The position numbers and the translations under genes were made by a program. Positions 24,720 through 32,709 of a stretch of 34,062 nucleotides of DNA are shown here, one piece after another. The notes beneath the pieces were generated by a model that saw only the letters and a program-made list of their open reading frames with translations, was not told the origin of the DNA and did no database searches. Numbering within the stretch: position 1 is the stretch's first letter; each line of letters begins with the position of its first letter. Source of the DNA: Planctomycetaceae bacterium (GTDB lineage Bacteria > Planctomycetota > Planctomycetia > Pirellulales > PNKZ01); contig JAEUIN010000260.1 of assembly GCA_016793115.1 (NCBI GenBank), forward strand, positions 1 through 34,062, read 5' to 3'.

Positions 24720-26270
24720 TTACTGACGCTGCACGTTGAAATTGCCGTTGTCGGCCATCGGGAGGAACGGCCGGAACTGGGACCGAAACGATTGCATCGC
24801 GGTGCCCGGATAGATCGAGACGCCGAGCGTCACGTTCCACATTTCTTCTTGCCGGCCCTGGTTGCCGCCGGAGCCAGGCCAAACGTAGACGACCGAGCCG
24901 GTGAGCATCATGTAGGGGTTGATCGCCACTTCGACGTTGGTGCCGGTCGTCACATCTGCAGGCGATTCCGCGAGGCCGGCATACCAGGTCGCCGTCGCCC
25001 AATCACTGAGCATGTGCCGCCAATAGAAGTTGCCCTGCAGTAAGGTTTCGAAACGATTGAGCACCGCGGGAGTGCCGACGAACGCTTCGTCGCGGGCCTG
25101 CGGCAACGCGGCCCACACCCCGATTTCGTGACTCGGGTTAAACTGCCACGACCCGGCTACCCGGAACTGACTGAGATGCAGATCGGCGTAGTAGTCGTCG
25201 TTCAACCAATCATGAACGATCGCCCAGCCGAGGCCGGTGCTCGCCGAGCGTTGGAAAATGCCGGCCGAAATGAAGTTCTGAAAGCGTACGTCGTGGCCGG
25301 TGTACTGAGTTCCCTTCCAGTCGTACCAACCGCCGGATCCGCCGAGTTGGCCGCCGATGCCCCAATCGCGAAGAAGGGGAAAAGCTCCGAAGGCGCCGAA
25401 ACGCTTGCCGAAATTGCCGTTCAATCCATCGAGATCGACGGGACTCTTAAAGGCGTCGAAGTTGCCGAAAACGGTAAGGTTGTCGTACCATCGTCCGCAG
25501 GCGGCGGGGTCGCAACAGTAGGAGCCGATCGGCGGCGCAGCAGGATTGTAGTTGTAGGGATCGCAGGCGGGAGGCGTCGGCGAAGGGGCGGGGGACGAAC
25601 CGGTCCAAGAGCGCGGTACGAGCGAAGCCACTTTCGTCGGCACCCAAGCGCTCCATGACGGAGGAGCGGGCGGACGGGCGTAAGGATGCATTTCCGACTT
25701 AGAGAGGCTTCCCATCGGTAAGGCGGGCGCAGGTCCGGTTGCAACTCCGGCGGCGGCATAGGGCGAGGCCACGGTTCCAGGCGACGCCGCTACGCCAAAA
25801 CTGGGCAAAGTGAAGCTTGAGGGAGCTTGGCTGGAATAAGATCCGCTCCCGGCGAAGCGCGGCACCGCAGGCGTGGGAAGCGGCGGCTGGTACGATGCGG
25901 CGGGCGAGGTCGTCGGCTGCTGAGCAACGATCGTCGGAACCTGTGGTGCGGGGAGTTCTTCCGGCGCTTGCCCCGTCCGCGGCGGTTGCGGCTGAATGAC
26001 GATCGGATTGTACGGCGGCATGGCGGCGGGTTGCCGCTGCGTCTGAGGCGTAGGCGGAGATTGGACCGCCGCGGGTATACTCGGCGTTACGACGGGGTTC
26101 GAAACCGGCGGTAATTGCACGATGGGCGGTGCCGCCGGATTGCCGCTCGCGCTCGCTGAGCTTCCGGCGGCGGAGTTGAGGCTAGGACCGCTAAACCATT
26201 GGGCGAAGGCGATTTCGAGGGATAATGCCGCAGCCAAGAAAGTCGCCGTTACAATCCACGACTTTTTCAT
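24720..26270 (-). CDS. Proline-rich, probable outer-membrane beta-barrel protein
   Basis: A 516-aa exported protein. Residues 1-24 form a signal peptide (KKSWIVTATFLAAALSLEIAFAQ). Residues 25 to about 240 are low-complexity Pro/Ala/Ser/Gln sequence. A cysteine-bearing segment follows (CDPYNYNP, YCCDPAACGRWYDN), then about 250 residues of alternating aromatic and small residues (GNFDAFKSPVDLDG, GIGGQLGGSGGWYDW, LLQGNFYWRHMLSDWATATWYAGLAE) that look like outer-membrane strands. The C terminus is NFNVQRQ. I believe planctomycetes have a family of such proteins (DUF6666 may be the right name) but cannot confirm it. The ATG at 26268-26270 has GAGG 5 nt upstream. It is divergent from the Tricorn-like gene. 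Confidence 0.8.
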   Translation of the reverse strand: MKKSWIVTATFLAAALSLEIAFAQWFSGPSLNSAAGSSASASGNPAAPPIVQLPPVSNPVVTPSIPAAVQSPPTPQTQRQPAAMPPYNPIVIQPQPPRTGQAPEELPAPQVPTIVAQQPTTSPAASYQPPLPTPAVPRFAGSGSYSSQAPSSFTLPSFGVAASPGTVASPYAAAGVATGPAPALPMGSLSKSEMHPYARPPAPPSWSAWVPTKVASLVPRSWTGSSPAPSPTPPACDPYNYNPAAPPIGSYCCDPAACGRWYDNLTVFGNFDAFKSPVDLDGLNGNFGKRFGAFGAFPLLRDWGIGGQLGGSGGWYDWKGTQYTGHDVRFQNFISAGIFQRSASTGLGWAIVHDWLNDDYYADLHLSQFRVAGSWQFNPSHEIGVWAALPQARDEAFVGTPAVLNRFETLLQGNFYWRHMLSDWATATWYAGLAESPADVTTGTNVEVAINPYMMLTGSVVYVWPGSGGNQGRQEEMWNVTLGVSIYPGTAMQSFRSQFRPFLPMADNGNFNVQRQ

Positions 26271-26474
26271 CGTCGCCTCATCGGAATCACGCATCTAGTA
26301 CGCTCGCACACCGCGAGCCGTCATCACTTGGCATCGGAACCGCTACACCCCGCAATTGAGGTGCGACCGCTTCGCCGGGCTCAATCGCTAGAACCGCTAG
26401 AGTTTGCCGTCATCGCAAGCTCCGATCCGACATGCGATAGTTGGGTGAAGATAGGAAAACCCTGCGGGCCGGCC

Positions 26475-26480
26475 CATAAT
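26475..26480 (+). promoter_or_regulatory. Possible -10 element (CATAAT) before the Tricorn-like gene
   Basis: CATAAT lies 45 nt before the ATG at 26526 in the 255-nt divergent intergenic region. No good -35 box is found 16-18 nt upstream, so this is a weak call. The rest of the divergent region shows no inverted repeat. Confidence 0.3.
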
Positions 26481-26525
26481 GGCACCGCACTCGCTTTCCC
26501 CGTCGCAACTCCCAATCGACACCCA

Positions 26526-29500
26526 ATGAAATACGCACTCCGCCTCTGCGTGGGCCTGCTTGCGTTGCTTTGCGCGTGGCAGGCCGCCGCGGCCGCTGAA
26601 ACGGTCATCCTCCCTTCAACGCCGAGCCTGTCTCCCGACGGCTCGCGAATCAGCTTCGCGTGGCGCGGCGACATTTGGAGCGTGGCGACGAAGGGGGGGC
26701 GCGCGAAGCGCTTGACGACGCATTCCGGGAGAGAACAGCAGCCGAAGTTCTCGCCCGACGGCAAACGGATTGCGTTCGTCGGCGACCATGGAGCCGGCAA
26801 TCAATTATTCGTCATGCCATCCGGCGGCGGCGCGCCGATTCCACAAACGGCGCACTCTGCAGGCTACGCACTCGACGGCTGGTTTTCCGACGGCAAGAGC
26901 CTGCTTGCCACAGCTACGCGCGACCAGTTCTGGAAGCGCGGCGAGCGATTTTGGCGAGTGCAAGTCGTCGACGATCTTGAAGAGCAGCGTGCCGACGAAA
27001 TGCTGTTCGACGATTACGGCATCGAAGCCTCACTGTCTCCCGACGGTTCGAAGCTGTTGTTCGTTCGCGAGGGCGCCCCTTGGTTCCGCAAAGGGTATAA
27101 CGGCTCTCAGGACGGGCAAATCTGGCTGTATGAGCTCGCGACGAAGAAGTTCACGAAGCTCAAGCACACGCCCGGCGGATGTCGCTGGCCGCTCTGGAAA
27201 CCGACCGGCGACGGCTACTACTACGTCGCCGCCGGCGGGGGTTCGACCAATCTTTGGGAATCGTCACTCCAGGGCGAGACGACGCGCCAGATCACGCACT
27301 TCACCGATGACGGCCCCGTTTTCCCCACGCTATCTCGCGACGGCTCGACGCTCGCGTTTCGAGTGCTCTTCGATCTTTATTCGTTGAGCACGAAGCCGGG
27401 ATCGGCTCCGCAAAAGATTCGAATCGCGGCGGCCACCGACTCGGCACCAGAATCTGAGAAGCACGTCACGCTGGCGAAAGCGACGCAAGCCGACTTCACC
27501 AACGACGGGCTGGAGATCGCGTTCGTCGCGGGCGGCGACGTCTGGGTGATGGACACCGAACTGCGCGAACCCCGGCAAGTCACCGACACACCCGAAGAAG
27601 AACGCGACGTGCGTTGGTCGCCCGACGGCGAATCATTGTGGTTCGTAAGCGATCGCGACGGGCAGGCCGACATCTGGCGCGCCAAGCGAAAGAACGTGAA
27701 GCGCTTTTGGTGGCGCAATGAGGAGTTCTCGACCGAACGCGTGACGAACGACGCGGAAGTCGAGTCGTCGCTCAAGTTCTCGCCGGAAGGTTCGCGCCTC
27801 GCCTATGTGCGGGGCGTCGGCGACCTCTGGACGCGCGACGTCGAAGGTTCCGACCCGAAATTGGTCGTGGAGTCTTTCGATGAGACGCAATTTGATTGGT
27901 CGCCGGACGCGAAGTGGATCGTCTACGCGATCTACGACGAGGAATTCAACCGCGACGTCTGGATTCGCCCCGCCGACGGCTCCGGCGCGCCGTTCAACGT
28001 GTCGCGCCATCCCGACAATGACGGCGCGCCGGTATGGTCGCCCGACGGCAAACTGATCGCCTTTACCGGACGACGATCGCGGGAGGAAGTCGACATTCAC
28101 TACGTTTGGTTGCGCAAGCAAGATGAAGATCTCGACGAGCGCGCGCGCAAACTACAGACGGCATTGGAGAAATTGCAAAAAGCACGCGCGAAGCCCGCCG
28201 CCGGACCGACCGCGACCAAGCCGGCGGACAGCAAGCCGGCCGACGCCCCGCAAGGCGACGCCAAGTCCGACGATAAAAAGCCGGAGGCCGTAAAGCCGGC
28301 CGCCGAGGCGACGGCGAAGAAACCCGCGGAACCCGTGCAGATCGATTTCGACGGGCTCCACGAACGGTTGCATACGATTCGCATTTCCGACGCCGTCGAG
28401 CAGGAATTGGCTTGGTCGCCTGATTCGAAAAAGCTCGCTTTCGTCAGCACGATCCGCGATCAGAAAGGGCTCTTCACCGTCGAGTTTCCGACGCCGTCGA
28501 AGCCGACGCTCGTCGTCGGCGAAATGGGCGAAGCGCCGCGGTGGTTAAGCGCGGGCAATCAAATTGTTTGGCTGGTCGACGGCGTACCCTCCAGCGCGGC
28601 CGTCGTAGGAGGCAAAGTAAGTTCCTATCGTTTCGTGGCTCGGCAAACGATCGACCTCGGCAGGAAATATCGCGCGGCGTTTGATCTTTGCTGGCGGACG
28701 ATGCGCGACAACTGGTACGATCCGCACCTTGGCAACAAGAATTGGGATGAGATCCGTCGCAAATACGCCGACGCTGCGGAGCAAGCGCGCGACGACCTCA
28801 CGTTCGGCACCGTCGTGACGCTCATGCTCGGCGAATTGAACGGTTCGCACCTCGGCTTCCTGCCGTCGTCGCTCACGCGAACGTCGGACCCAGGCACGTG
28901 GACGGAAGCGACGGCACATCTCGGCGTTCGCTTCGATCCGACCTATCGAGGGCCGGGCCTTAGGATTCGCGACGTGCTCCCGCAAGGGCCTGCCGACGAC
29001 GTTCGTTCGCGGCTCACTGCGGGCGAGATCATCGTCTCGATCGACGGCCGCGCCGTCGATCCGGCGATGGATCTGACGAAGGTGCTCAATGGCCCGCCGG
29101 CCCGCGATGTTCAACTTAAGGTCAAAAACTCGAAAGGCGAAGTACGCGACGTGGTTCTGAGGCCGCTGAGTTACGACGCCGCGGCGCGGCTACTTTACGA
29201 AAAGTGGGTGCGTGATAATCGACGTTTCGTCGAATCGGTCACGAAAGGCCAGGCCGGCTACGTTCATATCGCCGGCATGGACGAGCCGAGCTTGCTGAAG
29301 TTTGAGGAAGAGCTTTTTTCGGCGGCGTCGGGCAAGCGCGGACTTGTGATCGACGTTCGCGAAAACGGCGGCGGCTCGACGACGGATCATTTGTTGACGA
29401 TGCTCACGCAGCCGCGGCATGCGATCACCGTGCCGCGCGGCGGCAAGCCGGGCTATCCGCAGGATCGCAAGATTTACGCGAGTTGGAACAAGCCGATCGT

Positions 29501-29873
29501 CGTACTTTGCAACCAAAATAGCTATAGCAACGCCGAGATCTTCAGTCACGCGATCAAGACATTGAAGCGAGGAAAAGTCGTCGGCGTACCGACGGCCGGC
29601 GGCGTCGTCAGCACGGGCGCGGTAAGCATCATGGACATCGGCACGCTCCGGCTACCGTTCCGCGGTTGGTTCCTCCCCGACTCCGGAGAAGACATGGAAC
29701 TTCATGGTTGCGTGCCCGACGTCGTTGTTTGGCCCGAGCCGGGCGATATGCCGCGGGGCAAAGATACTCAGCTCGAACAAGCGATTAAAACGCTCTTCGA
29801 CGAGATAAAAACGTTTGAAGCGCAGCCGAAGCCGAAGCTTCGCTATGCGACCCAGCGCGCCGCGAAGCCCTAG
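26526..29873 (+). CDS. Tricorn-like S41 serine protease, secreted
   Basis: A 1115-aa exported protease of the Tricorn family. Residues 1-24 are a signal peptide. Residues about 30-580 hold repeated beta-propeller motifs (LSPDGSRISFAW, FSPDGKRIAFVG, WSPDGESLWFVS, WSPDGKLIAFTG). A Lys/Ala/Pro-rich insert (about 555-600, KPADSKPADAPQG) interrupts the second propeller. After it come the C1 helical domain (WRTMRDNWYDPHLG), a PDZ domain (LGVRFDP to SIDGRAVDP) and the S41 core. The catalytic pair Ser774-His775 (NGSHLGF) and nucleophile Ser1001 (NSYSNAEIF) match the Ser-His...Ser arrangement of Tricorn, with ENGGGSTT and a distal Glu in DMELHGCVPD. The upstream TTG-started frame has no signal peptide, so 26526 is preferred. 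It probably degrades peptides in the periplasm. Confidence 0.93.
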   Translation: MKYALRLCVGLLALLCAWQAAAAAETVILPSTPSLSPDGSRISFAWRGDIWSVATKGGRAKRLTTHSGREQQPKFSPDGKRIAFVGDHGAGNQLFVMPSGGGAPIPQTAHSAGYALDGWFSDGKSLLATATRDQFWKRGERFWRVQVVDDLEEQRADEMLFDDYGIEASLSPDGSKLLFVREGAPWFRKGYNGSQDGQIWLYELATKKFTKLKHTPGGCRWPLWKPTGDGYYYVAAGGGSTNLWESSLQGETTRQITHFTDDGPVFPTLSRDGSTLAFRVLFDLYSLSTKPGSAPQKIRIAAATDSAPESEKHVTLAKATQADFTNDGLEIAFVAGGDVWVMDTELREPRQVTDTPEEERDVRWSPDGESLWFVSDRDGQADIWRAKRKNVKRFWWRNEEFSTERVTNDAEVESSLKFSPEGSRLAYVRGVGDLWTRDVEGSDPKLVVESFDETQFDWSPDAKWIVYAIYDEEFNRDVWIRPADGSGAPFNVSRHPDNDGAPVWSPDGKLIAFTGRRSREEVDIHYVWLRKQDEDLDERARKLQTALEKLQKARAKPAAGPTATKPADSKPADAPQGDAKSDDKKPEAVKPAAEATAKKPAEPVQIDFDGLHERLHTIRISDAVEQELAWSPDSKKLAFVSTIRDQKGLFTVEFPTPSKPTLVVGEMGEAPRWLSAGNQIVWLVDGVPSSAAVVGGKVSSYRFVARQTIDLGRKYRAAFDLCWRTMRDNWYDPHLGNKNWDEIRRKYADAAEQARDDLTFGTVVTLMLGELNGSHLGFLPSSLTRTSDPGTWTEATAHLGVRFDPTYRGPGLRIRDVLPQGPADDVRSRLTAGEIIVSIDGRAVDPAMDLTKVLNGPPARDVQLKVKNSKGEVRDVVLRPLSYDAAARLLYEKWVRDNRRFVESVTKGQAGYVHIAGMDEPSLLKFEEELFSAASGKRGLVIDVRENGGGSTTDHLLTMLTQPRHAITVPRGGKPGYPQDRKIYASWNKPIVVLCNQNSYSNAEIFSHAIKTLKRGKVVGVPTAGGVVSTGAVSIMDIGTLRLPFRGWFLPDSGEDMELHGCVPDVVVWPEPGDMPRGKDTQLEQAIKTLFDEIKTFEAQPKPKLRYATQRAAKP

Positions 29874-29879
29874 CGTCGA

Positions 29880-30179
29880 TCATTTAATCGAATTCGCAAC
29901 GCTTTCATTGCTGAAAAGCCAGCGCCACATTCGCCAATCGGCGCGAGCCGCGTAGGGCATTCCCTTTTCGGCGGAGGCGCGGCCGCCGGCCGAGCGGCGG
30001 GCCGGATTCGCGCCGCCGGCGGATGGGCGACGTTGACCTTTTTTGCCTCCCGCCTGCTTCGCAGCGATAGTTTGGGCGCCGGCAGGCTTCGCCGCGGCGG
30101 CAGGAGCGACGTCGACCGTCGAAGAGACCGCAATCAAACAGGCGAGGCAAAAGGCTCGAAAAGAACAAGTGCGAAACAT
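29880..30179 (-). CDS. Small secreted basic protein (99 aa)
   Basis: The N terminus (MFRTCSFRAFCLACLIAVSSTVDVAPAAAAKP) is a convincing signal peptide. The mature part is Ala/Gly/Arg/Lys-rich (KKGQRRPSAGGANPARRSAGGRAS) and ends in a more ordered, Trp-containing tail (ADWRMWRWLFSNESVANS). The ATG at 30177-30179 has GGAG 9 nt upstream; another ATG lies 15 nt further out. It ends 6 nt from the convergent Tricorn-like gene. No family recognised; overlapping frames on the same strand lack a signal sequence. Confidence 0.6.
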   Translation of the reverse strand: MFRTCSFRAFCLACLIAVSSTVDVAPAAAAKPAGAQTIAAKQAGGKKGQRRPSAGGANPARRSAGGRASAEKGMPYAARADWRMWRWLFSNESVANSIK

Positions 30180-30274
30180 GGCTACCGTCTCCACAAATCG
30201 GGCCTGCGACGTTCTTATTCTTTGTCGAAATCGGCTGGTAAGTCAATCTTTCCAGACTTCCGGCCGGCACCTTC

Positions 30275-31549
30275 TTAACTTTGGCTCGGCCAGTCGACGA
30301 CTGGATAATTCGTTTCTTGCTCGATCGCAAGCAAGCGATTGTATTTTGCCAGTCGTTCGCTCTGCGTGATCGAGCCGACTTTGATCTGATCGGCCGACCA
30401 GCCGACGGCCAAATCGGCCAGCCAGTCGTCTTCCGTTTCACCGCTACGCGCGCTCACCGTGACGCGCCAACCGGCGGACTTTGCGAGCTTAAGCGCCTGG
30501 GCGGCTTCCGTCAGCGTGCCGATTTGGTTCACCTTGAGCAGCAACGCGTCGGCACAATCGGCGTCGATTGCTCGTTTGAGGCGTTCAGGATTGGTGCAGA
30601 GGAAGTCGTCGCCGAGCGTCAGCGCTCTGCCGGCCAGCGCCTTCTTGAGCGTGGGCCAATCTAGCCACGCTTCTTCCGACAGGGCGTCTTCCAGGCTGAC
30701 GACCGGATACCGGGCCGGCCAACCGGAAATCAGCTCGATCATTTGCACCGTCGTCAACGGGCGGCCGTCGAAGTGATATGCCCCGCTTTCGAAGAAGTGA
30801 CTGGATGCAACGTCGACCGCCAGTGCGACGTCGTGTCCCGGTTTATAGCCGGCTCGACGGATCGCTTCGACGGCATCGCTCAACATCGCTTCTGTCCGGG
30901 GAAACGGCGGGGCGAGGCCCCCTTCGTCGGCCTTGAGCGAGCGGGCACCGTATTTTTCCTGCGTGAGCTTCGCCGCCGTTTGATATACGGCGTACGTCGT
31001 CGCGAGGCCGTCGTCGATCGTCGTCGCCGCAGCCGGCACGACGAGCACGTCTTGGATGCAGACCTGGCCGCCGGCGTGCTTGCCGCCGCTAAAGAGATTG
31101 ATCGTCATCCGCGGCAACTTGCGAGCCTCGCCGCCGACGATCGTCGCGAAATGCCGATAGAGCGGCCGGTTCGCTTCCACGGCTTGCGCTCTGGCGAAGG
31201 CGATCGAGGCGGCTAGGATCGCGTTGGCTCCGAGATTCGACTTGTTCGGCGTGCCGTCGAGCTTGAGCAGCACGGCGTCGAATTCTTGTTGAGTCTCAAA
31301 GTTGCGGCCGGCCATGGCTTGGTTGATTGCGCCGTTTACGTTGGCCACGGCTTTGCGGCAGCCGAGCCCGCCGTAGCGGCGAGGATCGCCGTCGCGAAGT
31401 TCGAGCGCTTCGGCCTTGCCGGTCGACGCTCCGCTAGGAACGGAAGCCGCAGCCGTTGCGCCGCCGGCCAGTTCGCACAAGGCCCACACGGTCGGCCGAC
31501 CGCGGCTATCCAAAATCTCGCGGGCCGAAACTTTCTTGATGACCGACAT
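30275..31549 (-). CDS. Divergent enolase (phosphopyruvate hydratase-like)
   Basis: A 424-aa protein aligning along its full length with enolase, which interconverts 2-phosphoglycerate and phosphoenolpyruvate. Kept residues: the catalytic loop SGASTG (39-44), His158, Glu209 (ADEGG), the Mg2+ ligands Asp246, Glu287 and Asp314, Lys339 (KVNQIGTLTE) and Lys390. Two active-site positions differ: IQEF reads IQDV (Asp167 for Glu) and SHRSGETED reads SARSGETED (Ala367 for the conserved His). The phosphate-binding Arg368-Ser369 stays. It may be a second enolase with altered kinetics or another substrate. Genes upstream on the same strand are an APH-family kinase and a PQQ-type protein; the 69-nt gap to the kinase leaves operon membership open. 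Confidence 0.85.
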   Translation of the reverse strand: MSVIKKVSAREILDSRGRPTVWALCELAGGATAAASVPSGASTGKAEALELRDGDPRRYGGLGCRKAVANVNGAINQAMAGRNFETQQEFDAVLLKLDGTPNKSNLGANAILAASIAFARAQAVEANRPLYRHFATIVGGEARKLPRMTINLFSGGKHAGGQVCIQDVLVVPAAATTIDDGLATTYAVYQTAAKLTQEKYGARSLKADEGGLAPPFPRTEAMLSDAVEAIRRAGYKPGHDVALAVDVASSHFFESGAYHFDGRPLTTVQMIELISGWPARYPVVSLEDALSEEAWLDWPTLKKALAGRALTLGDDFLCTNPERLKRAIDADCADALLLKVNQIGTLTEAAQALKLAKSAGWRVTVSARSGETEDDWLADLAVGWSADQIKVGSITQSERLAKYNRLLAIEQETNYPVVDWPSQS

Positions 31550-31618
31550 TTCTACTCACTTTCAAAAGCCGCCGTAATTTTCGGCCGTTGAGCCATCGTC
31601 TGCAATTCATCCGACATC

Positions 31619-32653
31619 TCATTCCGCCGCGATGATTTCGCGTTCAAATCGCTCGATCAAATCATGCATGCTTTGCGGAACGTCATTTATCAAGCGTACG
31701 ACTACGTCATGTTGCCGATTACGTTCCAGATTTGGCAGGTATTCCAGCGGCGAACGACCTGCAACTCGTGCCAGGAGGCATCCCAACGTGTGACGAACGC
31801 CGCGATCACCGAGTTCTGCAACCCAAGGACAGTTTGTTACGGATTGAAAATAGGCCTGCAGAAAGCCGTTGAGAGCGAAGTGGAGCTTGTCGCGATAGGC
31901 AGGCAAATGGTGCCATTTGCTCAACAGATGCGTGAGGGCAAAACCAAGATCGAACAGTGGATCGCCCCAATGGATTACTTCATGATCCAGTAGGATCGGG
32001 CGATCTTGCAGGACTAAGACATTCTTCGGACTAAAATCGCCGTGCGTCGGAGCTTGCTTCGATGCGCGCGTGTCCGCGATCAGCGTCGTCAAAAACGCCG
32101 CGGCTCGAGATTCGCGCGCGGCCGTGAACGAGTAATACGGTTCGATGCGAAGGGATTCAAAGAACGCAGTGTCGCGGAATAACGGCTCTAATTCGCGGCG
32201 GCGCGCGAAGCCGTTTACGTGAATCGCGCCGAGCAATGCGCCGAATTCGAGCGCGTGCGCAAACTTGATACGCCCCTCGAGCAGCATCGACTTCCAATTC
32301 TCATGCGGCTCGGGCACCGCTTCCATGCCGAGCACATGGTGCGTTTCGTCGTCGAAGATGAGCCTGGGGATGGAGCCCGGCGGAGCGAGCTCACCGAGCA
32401 CGCGCATGCCGAGCGCCTCGCGATGCACGCGGCTCGGGTCGCTGAACCAATCGGCGGCGACGCGGAGCTTGGCCAAGGCCTGCTTGAGCACCCAGCGCCG
32501 ACCGTCGGTGAAAGTGACCAACACCGTGCGGCTCGATACACCACCCGAGAGCGGACGATGTTCGATCAGTTCGCCGCGACGTGCATGGCCGGCTGAGATT
32601 AGATAACTCCGGCAGGCGTCGCGTCTTTCGATATCCAAATGCTCCGCTTCCAT
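31619..32653 (-). CDS. APH-family kinase (phosphotransferase), methylthioribose-kinase-like
   Basis: A 344-aa cytoplasmic small-molecule kinase of the aminoglycoside phosphotransferase/choline kinase fold. The ATP-binding lysine is Lys57 in WVLKQALAKLRV; the Brenner loop is His204-Gly-Asp206-x4-Asn211 in THGDFSPKNVLV; the metal-binding Asp223 is in ILLDHEVIHWGDP. The VLKQAL and later WF-DP-RxxRE arrangement recalls 5-methylthioribose kinase (MtnK), but the substrate cannot be fixed and no other methionine-salvage gene is near. The ATG at 32651-32653 is preceded by TACAAT with only 7 nt between, so the longer frame (start 32728) is unlikely. Confidence 0.82.
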   Translation of the reverse strand: MEAEHLDIERRDACRSYLISAGHARRGELIEHRPLSGGVSSRTVLVTFTDGRRWVLKQALAKLRVAADWFSDPSRVHREALGMRVLGELAPPGSIPRLIFDDETHHVLGMEAVPEPHENWKSMLLEGRIKFAHALEFGALLGAIHVNGFARRRELEPLFRDTAFFESLRIEPYYSFTAARESRAAAFLTTLIADTRASKQAPTHGDFSPKNVLVLQDRPILLDHEVIHWGDPLFDLGFALTHLLSKWHHLPAYRDKLHFALNGFLQAYFQSVTNCPWVAELGDRGVRHTLGCLLARVAGRSPLEYLPNLERNRQHDVVVRLINDVPQSMHDLIERFEREIIAAE

Positions 32654-32660
32654 GCGGAAG

Positions 32661-32666
32661 ATTGTA
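32661..32666 (-). promoter_or_regulatory. TACAAT -10 box directly before the APH-family kinase gene
   Basis: On the minus strand TACAAT (32666-32661) is followed by 7 nt and the ATG (32653). No Shine-Dalgarno sequence is present between them. The -35 region (GCGACG at 17 nt) is weak. If used, transcription would start on or beside the ATG. The box lies in the 56-nt gap after the upstream PQQ-type gene. Confidence 0.42.
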
Positions 32667-32709
32667 ACGACGACGACGCAACGCGTCGCGGGCTGCGAAC
32701 ATTCGGCGA

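Noticed and set aside
26328..26525. 66-residue extension of the Tricorn-like protease
   Set aside because: It starts at a TTG without a ribosome-binding site, and the extension would bury the signal peptide that begins at 26526.
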